Assembly (NCBI RefSeq): GCF_947495705.1
Contig: NZ_CANLZR010000002.1
Coordinates: 1-64,000 of the forward strand
Length of the DNA: 64,000 bases
Direction of reading: 5' to 3'
Source: an uncultured Phycicoccus sp.
GTDB taxonomy: Bacteria > Actinomycetota > Actinomycetes > Actinomycetales > Dermatophilaceae
Part shown: piece by piece, positions 43,279 to 48,883 of the stretch
Layout of the letters: each line of letters opens with the position of its first letter
Position numbering within the stretch: position 1 is the first letter of the stretch
Notes under the pieces: generated by a model
The model's input: the letters and a program-made list of their open reading frames with translations, nothing else
The model's database searches: none
Told to the model about the DNA's origin: nothing
Program-made: the position numbers and the translations under genes

Positions 43279-43608
43279 TCAGGCCGGAGTGTGGTCCAGC
43301 CGTTCGGGCGCCACTTGGTGGGGCGCCTCCTCCCACCCGGGCGTGTTGCCGCCTGTTGCGTGGATGGCGGCACGGATGCAGCTATTCACGCGCGCGAGGG
43401 CTACGTTCTCGTCCTCGTCTTCGGTGGCAACCTCGATTTCGATCATCTCGCGGTCAAGGTCTAGAGACACCGCTGCGGAGTGGATGCCGCACCCGGCTGC
43501 CTCCAGGTCCAATAGCTCTTGCATCAGATCCTGCGCGTTGGACTCGAGGGCTTCGCTGCTCATGTCTGTGACATGGATCTCAACATGGAAGGACCAACCG
43601 ATTCTCAT
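43279..43608 (-). CDS. Acidic partner of the HicA-like protein (candidate antitoxin)
   Basis: A 109-residue protein from ATG 43608, which overlaps the stop of the upstream HicA-like gene by 4 bp. It is acidic, beta-alpha in pattern: MRIGWSFHVEIHVTD, QDLMQELLDLEAAGCGIHSA, DREMIEIEVATEDEDENVAL. Alternating hydrophobic strands and a long acidic segment resemble small antitoxin or partner proteins, and HicB-type antitoxins have a similar size. No DNA-binding domain is obvious. The toxin-antitoxin role is inferred from the gene pair. Confidence 0.55.
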   Translation of the reverse strand: MRIGWSFHVEIHVTDMSSEALESNAQDLMQELLDLEAAGCGIHSAAVSLDLDREMIEIEVATEDEDENVALARVNSCIRAAIHATGGNTPGWEEAPHQVAPERLDHTPA

Positions 43609-43847
43609 CTGTCCGCCTCCTCTTCTTCCATCATGCAGGGCTGTCGCTCGAGCCACTTGCGAGTGTTCGTTACGTAGTACGGATCGCTCGGCGTCAAGTG
43701 GACCCACCTCATGTGGCGTCCGCAAGGGCACTTGACCTTGTAGTACGTGGGCGGGTCCTCGATGGACCAACCTCGCTTGTGGAACGTCTGAAGGACTGCC
43801 TCCAGTTCCTTTCGGGGGTGCTTCTTCCAGTAGCGCCCCGTACCCAT
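43605..43847 (-). CDS. HicA-like small basic protein (candidate toxin)
   Basis: An 80-residue protein from ATG 43847. It has the HicA-type order: a helix (HPRKELEAVLQTFHKRGWSI), then strands with YYKVKCPCGRHMRWVHLTP and a final helix (NTRKWLERQPC). HicA toxins are small dsRNA-binding-fold mRNA interferases with a catalytic His; here H in GRHMRW or VHLTP could serve. The two Cys in KCPCGRHM may bind zinc, which is unusual for HicA. The start codon follows a near-consensus -10 box TATAGT by 8 nt. It overlaps its partner gene by 4 bp. Confidence 0.55.
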   Translation of the reverse strand: MGTGRYWKKHPRKELEAVLQTFHKRGWSIEDPPTYYKVKCPCGRHMRWVHLTPSDPYYVTNTRKWLERQPCMMEEEEADR

Positions 43848-43855
43848 ACGTTCGG

Positions 43856-43861
43856 ACTATA
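43856..43861 (-). promoter_or_regulatory. -10 box (TATAGT) of a leaderless promoter for the toxin candidate
   Basis: On the minus strand TATAGT, 5 of 6 bases of consensus, ends 8 nt before the ATG at 43847, with no ribosome-binding site in the gap. It gives the pair its own promoter, independent of the long operon. Confidence 0.5.
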
Positions 43862-43944
43862 GGGCACGAGCATGGAGCCTCTAGCAGCAGGATGCGTCAG
43901 AGTTTCGGCCACACGTCTCGGCCGAACGGCTGATCCGAGTCGGT

Positions 43945-43976
43945 CGTTCAGCCGATGGCGGAGGGCCGGCTGAACG
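43945..43976. promoter_or_regulatory. 10-bp perfect inverted repeat with 12-bp spacer
   Basis: CGTTCAGCCG (43945-43954) and CGGCTGAACG (43967-43976) are exact complements. The site lies between the ART/DarT-like gene stop (44047) and the HicA-like promoter. It may be a terminator for the former or an operator for the latter. The neighbouring GCCGAACGGCTGA (43921-43933) is a related partial copy. Confidence 0.55.
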
Positions 43977-44046
43977 GCTACTCGGGCTGCACCTGAAACC
44001 GTTAGGGCCCCCCGCCGGTCCCCGTCGTCGGCAGCGGCATGGACGT

Positions 44047-44565
44047 TCACTGCTCCGTCACCCGCTTGCACTGCGAGGCTCCCTGAGGGCCGCCCCGCGT
44101 GTCCAGCGGGATCAATTCATCGGTACGCATGTCTCGGACCTCGACCCACTCAGTGGCCGGGATCGGGCGCTCGATCACCCGCCAGCGCCGCACATGTCCG
44201 TTGGTAGTCATTGTCCTGATCACAACCTCCGACTCGCCCCAGGTCCGCGCGAACTCCTCCCACGGGATCGTCTCCTGCTCCGGCACCGACACCGTGAACC
44301 TCACCGCAGTCCGGCTGTAGTCGATCAGCTCGTGGCCGTCCGTCACCAGCTTGAACCTGCCAGGCCGCCAGTTCGCCGTAAGCCACACGACCTCCGGGGC
44401 ATCCAGCTCCCGCCTCGGCGACGTACTGGGGTTCGTGACGTCGATGAACCCAGCCTCCAGAATCCTCGGCAGGTTGGCCAGGCTCGTGTAGTGATAGAGG
44501 CGGGGCTCAGCCCGTCCAAGCGTCGGATACAGGAGCCGCATCGCAGCCGCATCAGTCGGTGCCAT
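44047..44565 (-). CDS. ART/DarT-like island protein
   Basis: A 172-residue protein from ATG 44565, 8 nt behind GAAGG. The segment RLYHYTSLANLPRILEAGFI is the Y-H-x-T-x-x-x-N-L-x-x-I-L-x-x-G pattern of ADP-ribosyltransferase-fold proteins such as DarT-type DNA ADP-ribosyltransferases. EVVWLTANWRPG and YSRTAVRFTVSVP follow at the expected strand positions, and EWVEVRDMRTDELIPLD near the end could supply the catalytic Glu. The assignment is by pattern only. DarT proteins defend against phages, which would fit cargo in a phage-like island. Confidence 0.5.
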   Translation of the reverse strand: MAPTDAAAMRLLYPTLGRAEPRLYHYTSLANLPRILEAGFIDVTNPSTSPRRELDAPEVVWLTANWRPGRFKLVTDGHELIDYSRTAVRFTVSVPEQETIPWEEFARTWGESEVVIRTMTTNGHVRRWRVIERPIPATEWVEVRDMRTDELIPLDTRGGPQGASQCKRVTEQ

Positions 44566-44693
44566 CTGGTTTGCCTTCGTCTCGTCGCTGACGGCCGCCG
44601 CGACCCCTGGGGAGGGGCCCCCGCGGCGGCCATGCAGGACACACCCGTCCGGCCGTGAGATATCCCCCCGTCGCTGAATAGATCGGCCCTTGC

Positions 44694-44915
44694 TCATCCG
44701 CGCCAGCCCTCGTCTGCGCGGCCCTGCTGGAGCCACAGCCGTGCGCGCATTGCCTGCAGGGGGTTTGTCCCGTGTAGGGCCAGCACGTCTCGCACGTAGG
44801 TGGCGCGTGTCGCGGAGTCGGCGTCGAGTGCGGCGGCGTCGGTCTTGACTCGGGCGTACAGCGCCACGATCTCGGCCGCGCTGCCGGTCTCGTGATCGTC
44901 CTTGCGGCGGCGCAT
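44694..44915 (-). CDS. Small island protein
   Basis: A 73-residue protein from ATG 44915. It is charged and helical (SAAEIVALYARVKTDAAALD, YVRDVLALHGTNPLQAMRAR). The ATG overlaps the upstream gene's TAA by 1 bp, so the two are coupled. No family is recognised; the size and position fit phage accessory genes. Confidence 0.6.
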   Translation of the reverse strand: MRRRKDDHETGSAAEIVALYARVKTDAAALDADSATRATYVRDVLALHGTNPLQAMRARLWLQQGRADEGWRG

Positions 44916-45112
44916 TAGATCCGCTCCGGGTGAAACGGCGTGTCGGGGCCGGCGCCGAGTGGGGCCGCGGTGTCCGGGTGCTTCTCATGCCACGCGGTGG
45001 CTTCTGCCCAGTAGGCGCACTCCCAATGGCATGCGGGGTGTGGGAAGTCGTCGGGTCGCGGCTCGAGGAGCCACCGGGGCGGAGTCCGGTCTTCGCTGAC
45101 TCGTCGCCTCAT
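44915..45112 (-). CDS. Small His/Trp-rich island protein
   Basis: A 65-residue protein from ATG 45112. The middle (PHPACHWECAYWAEATAWHE) has two Cys and several His that could bind a metal, and many aromatic residues. It overlaps the terminase gene stop by 4 bp. It is not recognised, but gene packing supports that it is translated. Confidence 0.6.
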   Translation of the reverse strand: MRRRVSEDRTPPRWLLEPRPDDFPHPACHWECAYWAEATAWHEKHPDTAAPLGAGPDTPFHPERI

Positions 45113-45468
45113 GACGTACCGCCGATGGGGTAGACGCCTCGAGCTCCGGGGCGAGCCTGTGCGCGGCCCTCGGATGCCTCTCCGCTGGGGATGCGCAGCG
45201 CGGTCATGAGGCGCGCTAGGGCGATGCCTTGCTGGCGCAGCTCGACGGCGGCAGGGTGGACGCGGGTGCCTTGCGAGGACTCGGACATGATGCCGTCGGC
45301 GTCGAGGGTGCCTTGGAGGGTGTCGCACAGATCGGCGATGCGGCATGCCTGGGTGAGGATCGCGCTTTCGTGCTCGTCCAGGTCGAAGGTCGTCAGGACA
45401 GCGGTCCACAGGGAGCGCCCGCTCTGGCGCAGTCCCCGCGGAGGGGGTGGGGTCTTCTGGGTTGCCAT
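45109..45468 (-). CDS. P27-type phage small terminase subunit
   Basis: A 119-residue protein from ATG 45468. The pattern PPPRGLRQSGRSLWTAVLTT, LDEHESAILTQACRIADLCD and VHPAAVELRQQGIALARLMT is that of the P27 small terminase subunits of phages, where helices bind packaging-site DNA and feed the large terminase. The C-terminal tail (ARPGARGVYPIGG) is short. There is no large terminase in the element. Phage satellites use their own small terminase to redirect a helper's packaging machinery, so this gene is the strongest pointer to a satellite lifestyle. Confidence 0.72.
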   Translation of the reverse strand: MATQKTPPPPRGLRQSGRSLWTAVLTTFDLDEHESAILTQACRIADLCDTLQGTLDADGIMSESSQGTRVHPAAVELRQQGIALARLMTALRIPSGEASEGRAQARPGARGVYPIGGTS

Positions 45469-45544
45469 TGTTGGCTCTCTATCGGTGTGGTTGTGTGCCG
45501 GCCGACCCCGTTGGCTGTGCGAGGTCGGCCGGCGTTCTTGGAAG

Positions 45545-46321
45545 TCAGGCGATGAAGCGGTGACGAGCGCCTTGGGTCGCTGACTGCGTGGCGAGGCGCT
45601 CGGTCTCGAGGGCTGCTCGGCCGTCCACGACCCGTCGGACCCGCTCGGTGAACACTTCTGGCGTGGCGAGGGAGATTCGGTGCCCGGCGTGGAGCGCGGC
45701 GTCGGCTTTGGCCTCCCGTCCTAGTGCGTCGCGCTCGGTGGCGGTGAGGTCGGCGAGGATGAGCGGTCGGTGGGAGGGGTACTCGCGGCCGAAGTTCAGC
45801 GCGGAGGCCAGGAGAGTCCAGGTCTGGGCTGCGGTGCTGGCACGGTCGGCGGCCCGGCGGGCATTGCCCCACAGGGGGAGCTTCGACGGCGGGACGAGCG
45901 AGCCGAACGCAGGGTCTGTGAGGTCGAGGCCCGGGATGGCTTCTCGTGCCTCGTGCAGCGCGGCGTCGGCTTCCTTCACGACGCCGGCCAGGGCGTCGAT
46001 GATGGCCGGTAGGTGCGCGTTCACGAGGGCTGCTCGTCGTCGCTCGATCACAGCGTCTAGGTGTTCGCTGATTCGCAGCGTGGCGAGCTGCTGGCGCTTG
46101 AGCTCGAGGTCCACCGCCGGATCGGTCAGCGGGTCGCGGCCGTCGATCATGGCTTCGGCCGTGGCGTTTCCGAGGGCCTCGAGATTCGGCGTGAATGCGC
46201 CTCGGTCGGCGAGTGCGGCCGTGACGCGTGCGATTTCGTCCGTCATCTTCTTGGGCAGGCTGAGCCCGAGGTTGCGGAATGCCTGCTCGGTGAGGTTGAT
46301 GGTGGCTCGGGTGGTGTTCAT
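45545..46321 (-). CDS. Unrecognised 258-residue island protein
   Basis: Starts at ATG 46321 with GGAG 8 nt upstream. The protein is mostly helical with long amphipathic stretches (SEHLDAVIERRRAALVNAHL, AGVVKEADAALHEAREAIPG, ERVRRVVDGRAALETERL). I do not recognise a family; candidates are a structural or scaffolding phage protein or a DNA-binding coiled coil. It is the largest gene in the middle of the operon, overlapped by 4 bp with the gene before it. No membrane segment or signal is present. Confidence 0.65.
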   Translation of the reverse strand: MNTTRATINLTEQAFRNLGLSLPKKMTDEIARVTAALADRGAFTPNLEALGNATAEAMIDGRDPLTDPAVDLELKRQQLATLRISEHLDAVIERRRAALVNAHLPAIIDALAGVVKEADAALHEAREAIPGLDLTDPAFGSLVPPSKLPLWGNARRAADRASTAAQTWTLLASALNFGREYPSHRPLILADLTATERDALGREAKADAALHAGHRISLATPEVFTERVRRVVDGRAALETERLATQSATQGARHRFIA

Positions 46322-46572
46322 GGGGTCTTCTCCTTGGGCGTGTTGTCGCTGGGGGGTAGCGGGTGGGTCAGCACGACGCAGCGGCCGTACGTGTACGCGA
46401 GGGCGGCCACGCAGAACGCGGCAGCGGCTTGGGGGTCTCTCGTGCGGGCTGTCCGGGCGATGACGGCGAGCACGGCTGCCTCGTCGCCGGCCACGCGGGC
46501 CAGGGCCTCGGCGAGCTCGTGGGCGTCCTGGACGAGTGCGTCGGGCAGCCTGCCGGGCGTGGTCATGCTCAC
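46318..46572 (-). CDS. Small helical island protein
   Basis: An 84-residue protein from GTG 46572, overlapping the upstream stop by 4 bp. The body is helical (DALVQDAHELAEALARVAGD, AAAAFCVAALAYTYGRCVVL) with two Cys. The tail is Pro/Lys-rich. No family is recognised. Its 3' end overlaps the next gene by 4 bp. Confidence 0.55.
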   Translation of the reverse strand: MSMTTPGRLPDALVQDAHELAEALARVAGDEAAVLAVIARTARTRDPQAAAAFCVAALAYTYGRCVVLTHPLPPSDNTPKEKTP

Positions 46573-46826
46573 CAGTCCCTCCCGAACAGTGCCCGTGCAA
46601 ACGCAGCCATGTCGGCCCTGGGGTCCGCGGGCTGCGCGGCTCCCATGCCTTCGCGGGGCGAGACATTGCCCAGGGCCGGGTCGCCCTCGTCGGCCTCGGC
46701 GTCTGTCTCGGCGGGTGCGTCGGGATCGCTGAACAGCCGGCGGGCGAACGTGCGCAGCGTTTCGCGGTCGTCGTCCGGGGTCGGGTGTGAATTGGTCGGG
46801 GTCATGGGGTGCTCTCTTCGTGTCAT
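46569..46826 (-). CDS. Small acidic island protein
   Basis: An 85-residue protein from ATG 46826, overlapping the whiB-like stop by 4 bp (an internal ATG is at 46805). Two copies of an F-A-R-x-L-F motif are seen: TLRTFARRLFSDPDAPA and DMAAFARALFGRDW. The middle is Asp/Glu-rich. The paired motif suggests repeated short binding helices. No family is recognised. Confidence 0.55.
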   Translation of the reverse strand: MTRREHPMTPTNSHPTPDDDRETLRTFARRLFSDPDAPAETDAEADEGDPALGNVSPREGMGAAQPADPRADMAAFARALFGRDW

Positions 46827-47077
46827 GCCGCTGTCGTCTTCCTCTGTCGGGTCGTCTTGCTGCGGTCGATACCGCCCCAGACGCCGTGGCTCTCGGTGAC
46901 TCCGGCGGCTCGGCACTCGCTGAGGGCGGGGCAGCCGCCGACGCACTCGAAGATCGCGAAGGCTCTGGCGGTCGGGTCGTCTCCGATCCACCTCTCGGGG
47001 TCGGTAGCGCATGGTGGGCGGGTGCCGTTTTCGGCGAGGGTGGTCAGTCGTCGCTCGAGGATCTGGTGGGGGGTCAT
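46823..47077 (-). CDS. WhiB-like iron-sulphur regulator, atypical cysteine spacing
   Basis: An 84-residue protein from ATG 47077, overlapping the upstream small gene stop by 4 bp. The cysteines are in PPCATDPERW and ECVGGCPALSEC, i.e. C, then C-x3-C-x5-C. Standard WhiB proteins have C-x2-C-x5-C, so the second pair is one residue wider. The GVWGGID beta-turn and basic tail (RSKTTRQRKT) are typical. Phage WhiB proteins are known to alter host division and block superinfection. Here it is inside a mobile operon. Confidence 0.8.
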   Translation of the reverse strand: MTPHQILERRLTTLAENGTRPPCATDPERWIGDDPTARAFAIFECVGGCPALSECRAAGVTESHGVWGGIDRSKTTRQRKTTAA

Positions 47078-47235
47078 CGGGACCTCCTGCGGTTGCTCGC
47101 TGCGGTGAGGCGGCTCTGGAGGATCCTGCGGCGCTGTGCGGCCTTCGCGCGGCCGTGAATGGCCCGTTCGGAACGGCAGGCGTCGCAGAGGGCTGGCCGT
47201 TCGGTGGCGATGCCTCCGCAGGACTGGCAGGTCAT
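47074..47235 (-). CDS. Small zinc-ribbon protein
   Basis: A 53-residue protein from ATG 47235. MTCQSCGGIATERPALCDAC gives a C-x2-C ... C-x2-C zinc ribbon, followed by a basic helix (ERAIHGRAKAAQRRRILQSR). It overlaps the upstream gene by 4 bp (47232-47235). It likely binds nucleic acid; the target is unknown. Confidence 0.65.
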   Translation of the reverse strand: MTCQSCGGIATERPALCDACRSERAIHGRAKAAQRRRILQSRLTAASNRRRSR

Positions 47236-47897
47236 GACGCCACCCCTGCCGTGCTGCTGAGGTCTTGCCATGCCGCGGTGCACTCGTCGGTCTCGCATTG
47301 CCCGAGGAAGATGCCGTTCGTGACTCCGTGCGGGCAGGTTTCTCCGCGCCGTGGCGACGTAGCTCCAGCGGAGTCGCCCTCGGCGCCTCTCCCAGACCCA
47401 GACCTCCGGTCTGGTCTGGTCGAGTCTGGTCTGGTCTGGTCTAGGCGTGAGCCTCCACCAGGGGATTCCACGGTGGAATCCGGAGTGGAGTCCGCGGTCA
47501 GTTCCGCCTTGCGGACCTCGCAGAACTTCGGGTCCACGCACAACTCGTGATCGCCGATGGAGTGCTGCCGCCTGCGCGCCTTGTCCCGAGCCCACCTCTC
47601 TCGCGTCCGCTTCACTTGGTTCGCTGGGAAGGCGTGCTCGAGGTAGTCAACGATCACGTAGCCGTCGCCGTCCTCGACCCAGAAACCGTGCTCGGTGAGG
47701 GTTGCGACCGCCTCAGCCACGCGCTCGAGCGGCACAGCCAGGGCGCAACGAAGGGCCATAGACCGTGAGATCCGGCCATCGGTGAGCCGGCGATCGCACC
47801 AGACCATCGCCGCGCAGTGCACCGCGAAGGCGTCCGAACCGGCGTCGATCCAGCGCTCGTCGTCAAGGTCGGTGTGCGGGAGCTTGATGTACGTCAT
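47232..47897 (-). CDS. Phage-type replication-initiator-like winged-helix protein
   Basis: A 221-residue protein from ATG 47897, overlapping the upstream gene by 4 bp. The N-terminal domain (IKLPHTDLDDERWIDAGSDA, CDRRLTDGRISRSMALRCAL, EHGFWVEDGDGYVIVDYLEH) has the pattern of winged-helix proteins found at replication loci of actinophages. The middle is Thr/Pro/Arg-rich and disordered. The C-terminus has a Cys/His cluster (CPHGVTNGIFLGQCETDECT) that may bind zinc. Replication initiation is inferred from size and location. Confidence 0.55.
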   Translation of the reverse strand: MTYIKLPHTDLDDERWIDAGSDAFAVHCAAMVWCDRRLTDGRISRSMALRCALAVPLERVAEAVATLTEHGFWVEDGDGYVIVDYLEHAFPANQVKRTRERWARDKARRRQHSIGDHELCVDPKFCEVRKAELTADSTPDSTVESPGGGSRLDQTRPDSTRPDRRSGSGRGAEGDSAGATSPRRGETCPHGVTNGIFLGQCETDECTAAWQDLSSTAGVAS

Positions 47898-48199
47898 GCG
47901 GCGAACCTCCGCGACGGGTGGCAGCCATCCAGGGAGTGGCGAAGGCGGCGGGAGCGGACCGGCCGGCGACCACTGGCGGACAGGCAGGGCTCACCCGGGT
48001 CGGCGTGGCACCAAGGACAGGACACCGCGGGAGGCCGTGCAAGCCAGCCCAGTTCGGCACGGATCGCGTCGCCGGGCGAGAACGTTGCCAGCGGCGGGAC
48101 GTGCAGCCGTCGTACACTTGAGGAGTCGCCAGCCCAGCGAACTTCAGCGGTCTCGGTCCTCTGCCGGGGCCGCTGTTCGCTGCCCGGGGGGCCAGTCAC
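47894..48199 (-). CDS. Phage-type zinc-finger protein
   Basis: A 101-residue protein from GTG 48199, overlapping the upstream stop by 4 bp. The C-terminal CPWCHADPGEPCLSASGRRP followed by H and C residues (RHSLDGCHP) is a zinc finger seen in many actinophage genes. The N-terminus is basic and Arg-rich. It overlaps the initiator-like gene by 4 bp. Confidence 0.65.
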   Translation of the reverse strand: MTGPPGSEQRPRQRTETAEVRWAGDSSSVRRLHVPPLATFSPGDAIRAELGWLARPPAVSCPWCHADPGEPCLSASGRRPVRSRRLRHSLDGCHPSRRFAA

Positions 48200-48396
48200 G
48201 CGACATCACCGCCGCGGAGGAGGATGCTCAGCCGGTCAAGTTGAGCCTGCGACAGCGGCGGCCACTCGGCTACTCGCTTGGCGATGTGCTCCTCGAGGCG
48301 CTCAGCCTTGAGGAGTCGTCGCAGCTCGGTTACGTCGGCGTTGGGATCGCGCTTCTTGGCATGTGCGATCTGGGATCGGGTCTTGGTCCAGCCCAT
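48196..48396 (-). CDS. Small basic helical island protein (first gene of the main operon)
   Basis: A 66-residue protein from ATG 48396, with GGAGG 8 nt upstream. It is helical and basic (RSQIAHAKKRDPNADVTELR, LKAERLEEHIAKRVAEWPPL). The strong ribosome-binding site and the dyad over the promoter 100 bp upstream suggest this begins the long operon. Its family is not recognised; it could be DNA-binding. Confidence 0.65.
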   Translation of the reverse strand: MGWTKTRSQIAHAKKRDPNADVTELRRLLKAERLEEHIAKRVAEWPPLSQAQLDRLSILLRGGDVA

Positions 48397-48479
48397 GAAA
48401 ATGGCCTCCGGGCAAGTGGTTTCCCACCTCTACTGGAGGCGCTTCAAGTGGATTTGTGAACGGCCATACCTGACCGGCT

Positions 48480-48507
48480 TGCGCTATTCGTTGCTAAGTA
48501 TAGCGCA
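48480..48507 (-). promoter_or_regulatory. Operator-like dyad over the -10 box of the island operon
   Basis: TGCGCTAT (48480-48487) and ATAGCGCA (48500-48507) are exact complements with a 12-bp spacer. The minus-strand -10 box TATACT (48497-48502) lies across the right arm. A repressor binding here would shut the main operon that starts at 48396. Confidence 0.6.
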
Positions 48508-48514
48508 CCCCGCT

Positions 48515-48883
48515 CTACGGGATCTCACGCAACCGCACTCGGCGCGCCCCCACCTCGGCCAACTTCAGTCCAAGGGCAACGACATTCACGTCACGCAGCT
48601 TCTTGTCCCGGCCGCAGTCGCGGCAGGGAAAGGCACGGGTCATGTGACTCAGCGAACCTGCCGGGCGCACGGGAAAAGTGCGGTCGTTGTCCTCAGGGTC
48701 GTCGTCGACGCGCACATACTCGACGCGCACGGCATATCCGCCGTTCAGGTCGCCCAGGTCGGGGCGGGGAGTGAGGCGAACCCGAGCGATTCGGCGAACG
48801 CTATGCGACCGCGAGCCGTCGCACTCAATGTCAAAGCGGATCGCGTCGGGGATCGGGCGCGGCGTGCGCTGTCGCCTACTCAC
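48515..48883 (-). CDS. Island protein with CxxC motif downstream of the integrase
   Basis: A 122-residue protein from GTG 48883, overlapping the integrase stop by 4 bp. The body is beta-rich (AIRFDIECDGSRSHSVRRIA, YAVRVEYVRVDDDPEDNDRT). FPCRDCGRDKKLRDVN is a short C-x2-C metal or redox motif. No family is recognised. Coupled translation with the integrase suggests it belongs to integration or excision control, possibly as a directionality factor, but there is no homology for that. Confidence 0.6.
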   Translation of the reverse strand: MSRRQRTPRPIPDAIRFDIECDGSRSHSVRRIARVRLTPRPDLGDLNGGYAVRVEYVRVDDDPEDNDRTFPVRPAGSLSHMTRAFPCRDCGRDKKLRDVNVVALGLKLAEVGARRVRLREIP

